Positions 10,282-22,550 of a stretch of DNA of 64,000 nt are shown here, in pieces. Position 1 is the stretch's first letter, and the number at the start of each line of letters is the position of its first letter. This stretch comes from Ascaphus truei. Taxonomy: Eukaryota > Chordata > Amphibia > Anura > Ascaphidae. The DNA is taken from the NCBI GenBank assembly GCA_036426205.1, contig CM071570.1:73038838-73102837 (forward strand). Reading direction: 5' to 3'. Under the pieces are notes generated by a model. That model was not told the DNA's origin, did not search any database, and worked only from the letters and a program-made list of their open reading frames with translations. Made by a program: the position numbers and the translations under genes.

Positions 10282-12007
10282 ATGGCGATATTGCGCATGT
10301 ACAAGAAGGGATACAGAGTAACGCACATCCAATGGTGCCTTGAGGAAGCAGGCATCCAGGTTTCACTAGTCTGTTTTCAATATCATGCCCAAGGGAAGAC
10401 TAAGATTCGTACAAGTGTCTGCCTGGTTAGAACCAAGTAAGTAAAGTACTGTATACACTTCTGCTTCTAATGTTTTTCTTCACACAGCCACCCAGTATGC
10501 CTATGCATCTGCACTCTTTTAATCTTTATCATGTTCCTTATTTTCACAGGGAAGCGATGTGGTTGGAGGATGAGATCAACCATGAAAATGATGAGCGCTC
10601 AGCTGCAGAGATTTGGGATATTCTGCAGAAGGAGCAAGATCTTACAGTGTGTGAGTCCAGCATCAGGCAAATGAGACACGATTTCGGCTGGACCTACAGT
10701 ATGGACGTGTCAGGTAAAATGCTTAACTGTACAAAAATACTGTGGTTCTTAAAAATGTAATGTCTATCTACAGTACGTAGTTTGTAGCATGTTTATTATA
10801 TACTGTATGGCTTATTCTGGGAAGTGCAGTAGTTTCCTTATAATCACATTTCTGGGTATGCTATACAGTATTTGTCTATGGTATCTGCATCCTACTGTAA
10901 ATCCCCACATACAGTACTGTAGTAGAAAGATACTGTATCATTAATTTAACCCGTTTTTATTGTAATCGCAGAGTGGTTCCCATGATAAGGGAGGCTAACA
11001 AGATAAAAAGAGTTGACCAAGAACATGCATGGATTGAGAGTGGAGAAAGGTTTGATGATGTTATATTTTCGAATGAGACATCAGTCCTCCTGAAAAGGTT
11101 TGCCACTATAGCATTCAGGGGAAAAAAACATTTAAACCTGAAACCTCGGCCTAAGCCTCCACTCAAGCTTCATATGTGAGGGGCAATCTCAAGACTTGGA
11201 CCAGGACCCATAATTATATCTGAAGTTAAGTCCCTGTGTATCAGTGTTATCTATGTTTTATAGTAGTACTCTAAGTGTATCTTGATGTCACCCTGTCCCT
11301 GAATAACAGTTTTAGACAGTACAGGTAGTCCTCGCTATCCAGTGTTTTACTTTACAACGAATGACATATCCAACGCTTTACAATTCAACCCTATGGGCCG
11401 TTTGTCGATTCCAGAATGCGTTATCCGACGCCTGAATGCGTTATCCAACGCTCACCGCCACTGATTAACATGGGACTCACTTTACAACGGTTTCACTATC
11501 CAACGCTACTTCCAGATCGGATTCCGTTGGATAACCGAGGACTGCCTGTATATAATACATTTAAAAGTAGTACTGTAAATGTATCTGGGTGAGACCCTGT
11601 CTCCATATAACAGTGTTACATTTGTTTGTGGTCCAGGAATCATCGATAAAGTATTTCCAGGAGCCCATTATCTCTCGATAGTACCATTCATTAGACAAGA
11701 ATTCCCATCTGATCATCGGTTCTTACTAGATAACGACCCAAAGCACAGAGCCTCTGCTACCTTTATTAAGGAATGAGAATCAGCTGGGTCAGAAAACCGC
11801 CAGAGTAAGTAAGTGGCTATGAAACATCACCTGAGCAAATATGTCAAGCCGGCAAACAAAGAAGAACTTCACAAGGAGATCCTTAGTTACTGGAATGAGA
11901 CGCTAAGTGTCGAAACTTGCAATAATTATGTAAATCATATAGATAATGTATTACCCGTTGTTTTAGAATGTTTCGGGTATGGCAACTGGAATGTGATTAT
12001 ACTGTAG
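10282..12007 (+). pseudogene. Broken Tc1/mariner-type transposase gene with introns
   Basis: Four exon-like blocks read in order on the plus strand. Block A (10282-10436) encodes a helix-turn-helix-like N-terminus (MAILRMYKKGYRV) and ends at GTAAGT. Block B (10550-10713) follows TTTTCACAG and ends at GTAAAA. Block C (10974-11225) holds RFDDVIFSNETSV, the place of the first catalytic Asp (here Asn). Block D (11637 onward) holds FLLDNDPKHRAS with the second catalytic Asp, then a C-terminal part with YWNETLS. Joining A-B and B-C keeps frame. C-D also fits if the donor GT at 11226 has mutated to TT. Damage: the usual Trp of the VWG motif is a stop at 11177, a second stop lies at 11774, and the SPDLNPIE-like region with the third acidic residue is missing. 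It is therefore inactive. Intron-bearing transposases of this superfamily are unusual. Confidence 0.65.
11322..11548. mobile_element. MITE with 25-bp inverted ends and TA duplication
   Basis: The ends are caggtagtcctcgctatcc and, inverted, caggcagtcctcggttatcc, flanked on both sides by TA (11320-11321 and 11549-11550). TA target duplication and inverted ends fit a Tc1/mariner/pogo-type miniature element. Internal phrases such as atccaacgct and tttacaac recur. It sits in the third intron of the transposase pseudogene. The sequence repeated at 43018 begins inside its right inverted end. Confidence 0.8.
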
Positions 12008-14096
12008 TATAAAACATAATTGTATTTTACACTACATTTTTTTGTACTCTTCTAGATTCAAGTTTCTGTAGCAGCAGACACAGGTATAACTTTCTGTAAA
12101 AAGGAATATCTGCCGCGTCAACAACTTGGAGATAATCTTTCTGCAATCAGTGAGTCATTCCTGCAGAGCATTAATTCCAAGGGATAGTATAACACTATAA
12201 TAATCCAATTTTCCAGTTTTTCCGGTTCCTTAACAAAAGATGAGATAATCATGTTGAGTATAGCATCCAGCAGGCCACTTAACACCTAATGTAGCTAAAC
12301 CCTAAGAACAGATTCTCAGATTTATTATAATGTATTCTTTCACATTTCAGTAAACAGTGGAACTACAATACATACTGTATATAGCATTTTCCATTGAGCT
12401 ACAATGTTGTTATGTCAGAGGAGAAACTCCCATACTGTAGTGTACAGTACTGTAACAGTGTCATCGTCCCACATCACTGAAATTAATGTGTTTTTATAGA
12501 AATGTAGTTAAGTATAATAATGTTTAAATATACTGTTAATGTAATATATATTTTTCTGTCTATATAGTATAACAGTATGATACTGATGTGTGGCTTCTAG
12601 CAGGCCACTTCACACCTACTGTAGCTAAACTGTAAGCACTAAGCACAGGTTCTCAGGGGAGCCTTAATGCGTTAAGATTTATTATAATGTTTCAAGTTTC
12701 CTTAAACCGTATAACAGTTTAATAATCCCCTTTTTTTCTGTTTTCAGGTTGCTTAACAAAAGGTGAGATATTCATGTTGAATGTGGCTTCTAGTTGGCCA
12801 CTTCACACCCACTGTAACTAAAGGTATAATAATGTATACAGTATAAAAGTCTAATAATGTATATAGTATACTGTACCTCTATGTGCCCATTATGATTAAA
12901 ATATAAAAATATTTTTAAAAAGTAGAAACCCCTGTATTGCAGAGTCACTGTGAATTTCATTTGCAATACTTTTGGTACCCATGTCTTTATTCAATGAAAC
13001 TCCACTAGTATAAAAGTGTGTCAATAATTTCCATGGCTCTAATATTGTGCCAACTGCGATACAATTTTTATTTTAAATTAAAAAAATGACAGTCACTATA
13101 CTGCTCTTGCAGAAATAAAGGCTTCAGGGGTTGTGTCTATGCTTTGTCTATGTACGTGTCTATGGAACGCATAGGTTATTCAATGTCATTATCAGTGTAA
13201 CGCAATTGGAATTTGAATTTCAGAGGAGGCGGAAAGAGGAGGGGCCAACGGGGGAGCCTACACATGAGGGAAAGGCAGAAAATAAGTGAGAAGGGCATTT
13301 GGCCACTGGTATTTCGCCCAGAGGAGAGTTTTCTGCTTGGTAGAATCGAAGTGTGTGTGTGGGGGGGTGGGGGGGAAGGGGGCCTACTTTGTCTATTCTA
13401 TGCATGCATCCAGTCAACAGTGTGGCCAAATAATCCCACAGCACTAATGTAAACACTAAATACTGTGCCGTTAAATATTACAGAAGAAAGTAGTCACTTT
13501 GCATTTGCAATGTTTTTATTTCTGTGAAACACTAACAAAGTAGTATAAAAGTACAATAATGTATACAGTATATATGTATGTGCCCACTATGATTAAAATA
13601 TAAATATATAAAAAAGCAGAAACCCGTTTATTGCAAAGAGTCACTGTGCATTGCATTTGCAATGTTTTTTGGTAGCCAAGATTTTATTCAGTGAAATGCC
13701 CCTTGTATAAAAGTGTGTAAATAATGTATATGCCTCTAATAATGTATACAGTTATATCTCTATGTGCCCACTATGATTAAAATAAATGAAAAAAATATCT
13801 CAAAAGTATTAAAAAGGTTGAAAATTAGACGTCAATCGACATCATCTTCTGGCTAATGATGTGACAGCTTGAATTCTGTAAAATAATTGTGAGATTATTT
13901 ACTGTAGCCTATTAATAATCAGGAAAGAATAAATGCTTACAGTACAGTATGCGCGGTCTATGGAATGCATATGCGGGTCATTTATGTAGACACATGTGTG
14001 ATCTATAGTAAGCATATGCAGGTCATTTGGGAATGCCAGTTCTACTGTACATTACTGTATATTAACTTGTGTACATTTATATTTACCTTGATTAGA
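12008..14096. repeat. Non-coding region with internal duplications
   Basis: Two pairs of related blocks are visible. About 12180-12345 resembles about 12590-12830 (shared phrases caggccactt and tagctaaac). About 12830-13060 resembles about 13545-13750 (shared gtatacagtat, gattaaaatataaa, agaaacccc, tttgcaatac/tttgcaatg). The words tactgta and acagta are strikingly frequent. A GC-richer island near 13215-13400 is open on both strands only through composition. The class is unknown; it may be the body of a large element that also includes the transposase pseudogene. Confidence 0.45.
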
Positions 14097-14630
14097 CACC
14101 TTGAAAATTGGGTGCCAGTGACCCAATGTTAATGCTTGGGGTGTGCTGTATGTAGATGTTCGAGTCGATCATTGTTGGGATGCAGGTTCATCTTGTTTTC
14201 TGAGTTGGTTGGTACATACTGATACTGGTAATGGTATTGGGGCAGGCCCTCAGGTTGGAGCAGGTACTCGGGTGGAGGCAGATTGGAGGGACTGGTTCAG
14301 GAAGGTCCATTATTCAATCTCCTGGTCCCGACCAAGCTCTTTCTCCTAAGAAAGTTGCAATTATCGAACATACCCATCCACGATGTGTGCAGTGCCCAGC
14401 ATCCGCCCCTCTTGCCGAGACACAGAGGTGTTCTAATAAAGCAATCATTCACGCTTAAATTGTATCGAATAGAATTCCTCCAACCTTCTTGGTTTGGTGT
14501 TTCTTTGTAGAATTTGTACTCGTCAACAATATACTCATAGATGTCAGATAGAGTTGCACGCTTATTTGTCCCGACTTGAATGGTGCAATACTGTATATCA
14601 AATAGGCATGACTGCAAGCTGGTTTTGTGT
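14097..14630 (-). pseudogene. Forkhead (Fox) domain exon, frameshifted
   Basis: Read on the minus strand, 14625-14300 spells most of a forkhead DNA-binding domain: KPACSHAYLIYSIA at the N-terminus, then after a one-base frame change near 14568 RATLSDIYEYIVDEYKFY, GWRNSIRYNLSVNDCF and GMFDNCNFLRRK. These match the known forkhead landmarks (KPxxSYxxLI, LSxIYxxI, WxNSIRHNLSxNDCF, MFxNGNFLRRRK). The canonical His of RHN is Tyr, and the Gly-Asn-Tyr before Trp is altered. A Pro-rich tail with frame breaks follows, reaching a good donor (AAG|GTAAAT) at 14097/14096. The Fox subclass cannot be fixed. It is a diverged pseudogene, or a real exon with sequence errors. A second, noisier copy lies at 45590-46130. 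Confidence 0.65.
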
Positions 14631-14649
14631 GGCAAGGAGTAAGCACCAT

Positions 14650-15700
14650 AACCGATGCTATGCACAGTACAGTATAAATGTTATGAGACAGATTTGGTTA
14701 ATGCATAGTGTTTTTTTTAATATAGCGTGAAACTGCCACAACTGTACAAGGTTATTAGTCAAAGAGATGTGACACCTACTTCAGACATTGTAGCACACAG
14801 AGTATCATAGGCAAAGATATTTGGTACAACACCTGCCGGACATGCACTGAACTGCAACAACACAAATAAAATTCCGTCTGACCACACACGAGATCCGTGG
14901 GGTGAGGTGCATGGCGAGGCTGCGTATGAGGTGCGCACTTTTGTACAGCTGTTGAACATAAATCATGCTTTATCTGTATCATTGCCCAGTGGACAAATAA
15001 TGACATAGTCTAATATTAGAGTACAATGCACCACCAACTGTTTTTGACTCGTATGGTATGGTGTAAGATAGTGTCAGTTGCCACCAAGGGCCTTTTATTT
15101 GATTAATAAAACTAAATATTGAGATGTCTGTAATACATATGCCCCATCATTAATAGAGAATAGTCAGTATCCAAAACTCTGATTATTGCTGTGGCTGTGC
15201 TATGGAACATGTTATCACAGCCAACATTTCATGTCATATTATGTGAAATAAACGTGTCTCTTGTGTATTTGAAAATGTCCAGATGTCAGTGGGCAGTATT
15301 GAGTGAAGTCTACTGGAGCGAGCATTCACTTTGGTGTAGATATGAGCTATCAAAAGCATACCACCTTAGTAGCTTTGGTTGCTACTTTAGTGAACAATAT
15401 CAATGTTTATTCAATATGTTATGACAGATTGGGTGCCTCTCTTCAAACTCCAAATTAAAGCTTGCTGTGTGCTACCAGGGAGGTAGAGAGAATATATGGT
15501 GAGGTTGTTGGATAGTATCAAAGAGATACAATCCACCCAGAGAATCCCTTTGACAGATGCACTATATGCATCACACCCTCAGATACACTCTTATGATTTG
15601 CTCCCTATTGATCTCTATGGTCATGACTCCTCAATTGCAGGCCATGTTAATGCAATTCTGAGACAACTCTATGGCCCAGATAAACAAAGCTCTGTTATTT
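14650..15700. other. Non-coding, nothing recognised
   Basis: AT-rich sequence with short frames only. It recurs in the same order at 46150-47210. Confidence 0.4.
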
Positions 15701-15740
15701 ACTTAATGAGGCATTAACCTAAGTTAACGCCTCATTAAGT
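15701..15740. repeat. 40-bp near-perfect palindrome
   Basis: The arms acttaatgaggcattaac (15701-15718) and gttaacgcctcattaagt (15723-15740) are inverted copies with one mismatch around a 4-base spacer. Further related phrases such as gttagtgctaatg follow to about 15845. It may be the end of a palindromic MITE. It is kept in the second copy at 47211-47250. Confidence 0.75.
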
Positions 15741-18519
15741 GCTAACAGGTATCGTCAAAGCTCACTAACGCAGTGTTAAGTGCGGTTTTCAGCTGTAACG
15801 AGCCCTTGCGTTACTATAACGGATGTTAGTGCTAATGTTATGCAAAAGAGGTGTTCCCTCTAACAACGCCCATCTACAGTATAGAGCTCGGTTATAGGTA
15901 ACGCAGGGACTTATTACTACAAAATGTCACACAACTTATTGCTTACAGACCAGGCACTGGCAGAAAAATAATTGTAATCACGCATCAAAGTGTTGCTGAC
16001 ATATTCATCCCTCCTTTCCTACTGTTCACTGTCAGTCCTAGCTCAGTAGAAGGAGTGCATCTGTCAGAGACAGTTTTGCCATTTAGGGATTCAGTGGGAA
16101 ACAAACTCAAAAGGAGGCTATATTTTATTACACCGTTTTATTTTTTTAAGTAGTAGCTGAGAATTGAAGGGGTTACGTGGAAAACTACCAGCAACACAAT
16201 CTGTTTTAGGTCCATCCAACTTAAATTTGGTTAGCACAATATATCAATGGGGAAAAAATATAATACAATTTCTTACCTGGTATTGCTGCCCAGTGCAAAG
16301 AATGAGATGGTCATATGGCACTTTCCTATCGTTGGAAACAATCACAAACTTGGCAGCTCTGTCTATGCCAGTCATTTTACCAACCACAACATTAACCCAA
16401 GATCGAAGTGACATCAGTGCATAATCTTTATCATTATAACAGTAGCTGGGAAGAGAAAAAGCCCATAAGTGACATTTTAGCAGCTGACAGCAGGCATTAA
16501 TTAGACATCTGGTGAGCTGGTGGAGGTCCCCTAGTGGTTTAAATCTGTTGTCCTGCAGTGAGCTTTCCAAAAGCCAATAGCAAAAGTGAGATTATTTATA
16601 ATGAAGCACTCAGTTACTCAACTGACATTTCTCAAATCAAATAGTGTTTACTAGCATTGGGCCATACCTCAACAGAGGACACAGCCAGAAATGGTTTCAC
16701 CGGTCATTGTTCTTCCTTTGATATCAGTGAAAATAGACGCATCATTTAATGGGCCCAAAATATAGGATTTTCAAAAATTGCCTTTACATTTGCTATATAA
16801 ACCTGTCTGCATACCTAAATAGTAAAATCCTCTTATAGATATACATTTTAGAGAAAATGTCATGTTAAATATAAATGGTTTATAACATCTCTGCACAATT
16901 GTCATATTTGCAGTTTCTTTTCCAATGTTAAAAACACTGACGTAAAAGCTGAAAAGACTGCGTGACCTTAGTGTTTGGTATAGTGTTGTACACATGTTTT
17001 TGTCCCTAAATTTGAAAGAGCTGCTAGCCATAATCAAAATGATGAAGAAAATATTAAAATGGTACCTAAGCTATTACTCAGAGGAGTAGTTTCTCTTCAC
17101 TTCACTATGCAGTGGTGGTTAGACTAATGTTGGCCACATGGATCTTAGAAACACACATTTGATAATACAAAGGTCAACAAGAAAAGCCTATTTAGTGTTA
17201 TCTCTGGGTGACCCACCCACTCTACCGATCTGTAATTAGTTAGATCAACCCCAATTAAATATTACCATTGGCACCATTTTCTTTAAAACACTAAAGTGAA
17301 TATGTATACAAACCCAATAAAAGTCCAGAACCAGATTAAATGTCAATATAAACATTTTTTTTATCAAATATGGTCATTTTTCTATGATGCATAATCTGTT
17401 TTTTTCAAGAAATATGTAATTTAGATCTAACCGAATGCAATTATTTTGTTAATTTAGTATTCATTAATATAATTAAATTGTATACACCTTACGCACCCCA
17501 TAAAATATAAACTTAAATCAAGAGCTTTAAAGGTGAAGTCTATTCTAACACAAAAAGAAACCAATTGCAGAGACACTTTGAAGGAGGTAAGGGGCCATAT
17601 TTACTATGTGGTGCAAAACCATAAACCTCAATAAGTTTTACAGTTTAAAGCAAAGAAATACCCAGCTTTGTTATTTTATTGTACCTGGACTGGGTGGTTG
17701 GGGAGGGGAGGATCTACCGGAGCTGCCTCCAACCATTAGGGCTGTCCGGTTCCCAAGATTTATGTAGTATTTTTTTACTGGTGTTTAAAAAAAAAATCCA
17801 ATGTGGTAAAATCAATAAAAAGTTGTGATTTCATCTATCAATGACGTTGCCGCTTTCTACAAGCCACCCGCCGCAAGGCTGACCCTGTAGCCCATATTGT
17901 GACCACTGGGCAATAATTCTTGCCTGGTGCAGAAACTGCTTTTATCTTGGGAACCAGGGGGTCACAAGAGGTCAGGGTATCCTCTCCGAGGGACGCCCTG
18001 GTTCAGGTAAAAACAAAATCGAGCAGGACTGACTGCTACACTAACATAGCTTAGAAAATATGGCCCTAATACATAGTGATTTGAGTTTTTCTTTTTTAAA
18101 TCAGACTAAAAACATGGTTATAGCATGTCAATGTCCGTTTGCTAACAAAGGATCTTCAAACTTGTTTCACTTCCTTTAGCTCTGCCATTTACAGTATGTG
18201 ATTGTTATGGAAAGGAAGAGCATGAACTGCCCAACACGGTAAAAAAGTACCATCCACTTCTCTTTTCCTTTATTCTGATTGATCCTCCAACAATTTCAAT
18301 GCAATAATTAAACAGCAACAGTCATTATAGAATGAATGATAATTGACAACTGATAGTGGGGATCAACCTGCAGTAGACATACTCACTTGACCACATGTTT
18401 TTGTTTTGCCTCAGGTTTTTTTGGGGGGAGGGGGGAGTTGATTTTCCCCAAAGTTCCTTGGTTTTAGATTATTGAGGAAATGTGAATCTGATTAAAAAAA
18501 CAAGCCTTTGCAAGTGTTC
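15741..18519. other. Non-coding, nothing recognised
   Basis: AT-rich with short unconvincing frames. A GC-richer piece near 17860-18010 has phrases such as gaccctgtagccca but no coding signature. The whole stretch recurs at 47251-50035. Confidence 0.4.
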
Positions 18520-19340
18520 CGGAGTGCTCACCACAAACAAGGTGTGACCGAGAGGCCGAGGTGGGGATTTGATACAACACCAACCCACAGCTGCGTGGGC
18601 GCATCTGGAGTCTAGGTAGCCGGGTCGGGGTAGGAGAGGTCTGGATGGTCAGTAATACTTGCCGAGGTCGGTGTTGGAGAGTAGCGTATCGTAGGAGGTA
18701 CTTAGCCGTGGTCAGGATTGGAGAGAGGCGGATCGTCGTGGTAGTTTGCCGAGGTCAGAATTGGAGACGTGCGGCTCGTCGAGGAGCCGGGGTCAGGAGA
18801 TCAGAAGAGCAGAGTCCGGAGGAAAAGCTAAGGTCAGGAGCAAAGATCTAGAAGCACGACAAGACTGTGGAGGCAAGACAGCAGTGAACACTTCGCTTAT
18901 AGGAAGGTTTATGCTCAGCCGATGAACCAGTGAAATGGCTGAGGATATAAGGCAAACAATAACCAATGAGGACAAGGCAAGAAGAGGCGCGTCAGGAACG
19001 CTTGCTGCGATTGGTGCAGGAGACAGGTGTGGGAGGGCTTACAGGCGGAGGCTGGTGACGCGGTACCTGTGCACATAGAGCGTGCGTCCCGCACGTACGT
19101 GACGTGCAGATGACGCCCCCGCAACCTGGAGGCGGAACCGGAGGGCTTGGCATAAACTTCCGCGCGTGATGCGTGTGCACCCGTAGTCCGACGGCTGATA
19201 GATGGTCCAGGTGACGCACCACAGGAAGCGGGGGAAGAGGCGCACCCGATCGCGGACCGAGGTAAGGACGGGGCGCGCTGAGGGTAGCGGGACTCACGGA
19301 CCCTTAAAGAAAGACGTCTTTCAATCCCATCGCAGACAGA
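18520..19340. repeat. GC-rich block with about 43-bp tandem units, possibly LTR-derived
   Basis: This block is much more GC-rich than its surroundings, with many CpG. Between about 18650 and 18790 three diverged units of about 43 bases repeat the phrases gccgaggtc, ttggaga and gatcgtcg. The sharp composition change and absence of an intact frame suggest an LTR or another mobile element rather than a CpG-island promoter, but I could not find ends or target duplications. Confidence 0.35.
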
Positions 19341-21926
19341 GGAGGAGGATCATGAAAGAGATGCTGTTGCTGAAGCTGCATGAAGAGACACCCAATGGGC
19401 CATCATTGTCATGTATTCCTTGGTTTGACCAGTACCACTTGCTCACATATCTGTAGTTGAGCAGATACTGAAGTTAGCACAATAGAATCTTTCATGGACT
19501 TGGTGAATTTGCCATGCAGCTTAATGTACAGATCTGGAATGTTTTTTCTAGAGAAATTAGGTCTAGGTTGAATTTGGCAGTGTGGGTGCATAAACTCCAC
19601 TAACCTTCAGAAGCCTACTTGATGAGTAGCAGATATAGGATGTAGGTACAATGCTAACATAGCAGCCATGGTTGGAACAGGGTGTCTGAAATCATACTTT
19701 ATTCCTCTTTCAAATGACTGTTTGACAGTTAATTGTTTGTGACCAATATAGTAGTTACAGTTTCTCCTCACCATATGTGAAGGCTCAGCTTCAGCAACAG
19801 TAGCACCCACGGATTTTAGCGAAGACAAATGGAATATTTTTGGTTATTGATGTTTTTGATTTTAGGATTCTGATTAAGTTTAAAAGCATCTACCAATGCC
19901 AATTCCACTAGTTGATGGACTCTCCCTCAATGAACAAAGTTGGTCTGAGAGAGAATGAATTCGCTGTAAGCAGTGGAACATGGAGGAAGTGCCTCCATGG
20001 TTGTTTGTTTCCTAACCTCTGCTTATTTTGCGTGACAAAGACTGTAGATTGTCTGGTATTTATTGTCTAGGTTAGGGTAAAACCAAACAGAGGAGATGGA
20101 CGTATTTGTTCCTTTGCTGGGCATGATAATGCTTTGCTTGCCAATGGCATGTGGTGCCTGCATATCACTGTTAGTAGAATCATCATCAATAGCTTCAACA
20201 GAAGAATTATCAACTTCAAGTTCAACAGAGGAACTAACTTCAATAGAAGCATTCTAGACTGTGGTTATTTTTAGTTTAGGAATGGGAGAGGAAGGTAAGT
20301 GGTTGAAGTGGCTTCATGCAGTGTAAGAAATGTCACGGCTACCCTTTTCGGACTCTCTCTCGAGATTTATTCCATGAAGGCCCAGGGTACAGTAACAACC
20401 TCAGTGCTCATTCTTTGATCTCTCTGTCACAGATTCTGAGTCTGCAGATGACATGGACCTGGACTGGACCTGAGAGACCTGTACTCAACCCATCAGAGAA
20501 AGAAGAAGGTGGGTGGCCTTTGGAACTTACTTAGGAACTGGGAACTTTATTAATACATGTGGGGACCTTGTTAACACATGTAGTTACTCATTCCCTGCCA
20601 CTAAGTGTGGTATATGGTATGGGGGATTTTTTCATAAAAAGCCTATTTTTTCTCCAAGCTCAAGAGAGAGATTTATTTTTTAAGCCTTGGAGGGCCCTGT
20701 CTATTGTTTTTTTTAAATTTTACTATAATCAATACTAGTACAGAGATACTGCTGTTCAGTAGTGATCCATATTGGGAGAAAGAGAGGACAACAAAACAGT
20801 AAAAACACTAGATTTATCTGACCAGCTGAAGTCTGATGATGGAGGGAAAAGAAGGGACTGTTCCCTATATATTATCAAGGACACCAAAATAAAATAAACA
20901 CTGATCGTGCCATTACTAATGAAAGTTGTTTGTGAGCTTTTGTGTGGCCTAGTTTTACTAGGTTTGAATAATTCTAATGTACCACCTATATACACAAGGA
21001 AACCTAAGGATGTTAACGCAACTGAATTGACTGGTAAAAATTGTAGTGGCTCGTAGTAGAGACCGGTCAGATAGTGGTATCTCTCTCCTCACCTATATAT
21101 ATCAATGGAGATTATTAGGCATAAATCAGGATGGAGGATCCGTCTTCAAAGGACGCGGGTGGCATCTGCTTGGATCTAAGCCATTGAGTTGTGAGTGTGA
21201 CATTAATTCTAGTTGAACATATTCTAGTGAAGTTAAGCCTGTGTGGGAAAGCACCATGATAGGGCAAGAAATAGAGGACAGATATGATCCATGATTATCA
21301 TTTGATTAAAAACACCCACACTGGAGGGCGATTGTTGCCACTTCCTGCCCCATGTAATTTGCACAGTTGAAGGTATTATCTAGCCACCACTTTTACAATT
21401 TAAGCAATTGTTTACCAAGCTTTGGGCGGTTTAATATATCACGTAGGCCATTATAATGCATTGTCTGGGGAAGGAATTAAGTATCTCAACTCACCCATAT
21501 TATTCTTGTAATGTTAATCTTAATCATTTGCAGTCATGTGATACCTACCTGCTAGCTAGAAATTCACAATCTTTAGAAGAAACAAGTGGACTGTTTCCAG
21601 GAAGACCATGGGTTGAAATCAGCATAATATTGTTGAACTTCAGGTGTGGGCTAGATAAGATAAAAAAAACAAAGTGAGTAATTATATATCCATTAGAGTT
21701 CAATTGTTTATATTATAATCCAGGAATTCAATGGTTAGAAAATTATTACTTTCCCATGAAGCACATATATTATGCCACAGATTTATTTACTTCATATCCC
21801 AAAATATACCTTTGTGTTTTCATTTTGCATTCATTCTTATATGCAGACTTGGAATTCACAAGCATTGCGGTCATATGGAAAACAAACCGTATTGCTACCT
21901 GCAGTTGTGTTTTTAAGTATTTTTTA
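19341..21926. other. Non-coding, weak traces of decayed coding sequence
   Basis: The minus strand of 19400-20280 contains several short open pieces with fairly normal amino-acid mix, for example an acidic Ser/Glu-rich segment near 20170-20250. All are broken by stops and I recognise no domain. The rest is AT-rich. It recurs at 50940-53496. Confidence 0.3.
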
Positions 21927-22457
21927 TCTATATCTATATTTTTGAAACCATTGTATGTCCGTGTCTAGGGGCAATCTGATTGGTCCGTCGGTTTGTCACT
22001 CAGCCTCCGGCCAATCAGATTGCTCCCTTGGCCCGCCCGCCCCCGCACACCTCTCATTGGTCACACTCACCAGCCACTGACACCGCTAACCACGGGCATC
22101 GCCGCACGCTCCTCAGTGCCACCGCCTCACCTCACCCCACCCCCCCTCACAGCAAACCCCAGCCTCCCCGGCACCTCCAGCAACACTACCCACGAGAAGC
22201 GGCGCCCGCTCTTCGGCACCGCTGGCTCACCTGCAGGAGGGACCCCCCACATGCCTTCTGCAGCTCTCCGGGCTCAGCTCTCCGTGCAGCTCCCCCCCCT
22301 CTCTCCCTCCACATGCCCTCTGTGCTCTCCGTCCGGCTCCCGTCTGAACCCCGCCCCTCCCTAGCAGATGACTGCTTTCTGTATGCTGTAAGGTAAGCAG
22401 CTCCCCCACACACACACATTCCCTCCTCTCTGGCCTCATCCCTCCGTCCGTCCCTCC

Positions 22458-22509
<52 letters not shown>

Positions 22510-22550
22510 GACACACACATACACATATGTAGACACAGTTATATACGTGT

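Noticed and set aside
18520..19340. CpG-island promoter of a host gene
   Set aside because: CpG-rich, but it contains diverged tandem units and no adjacent first exon; a mobile-element origin is more likely.
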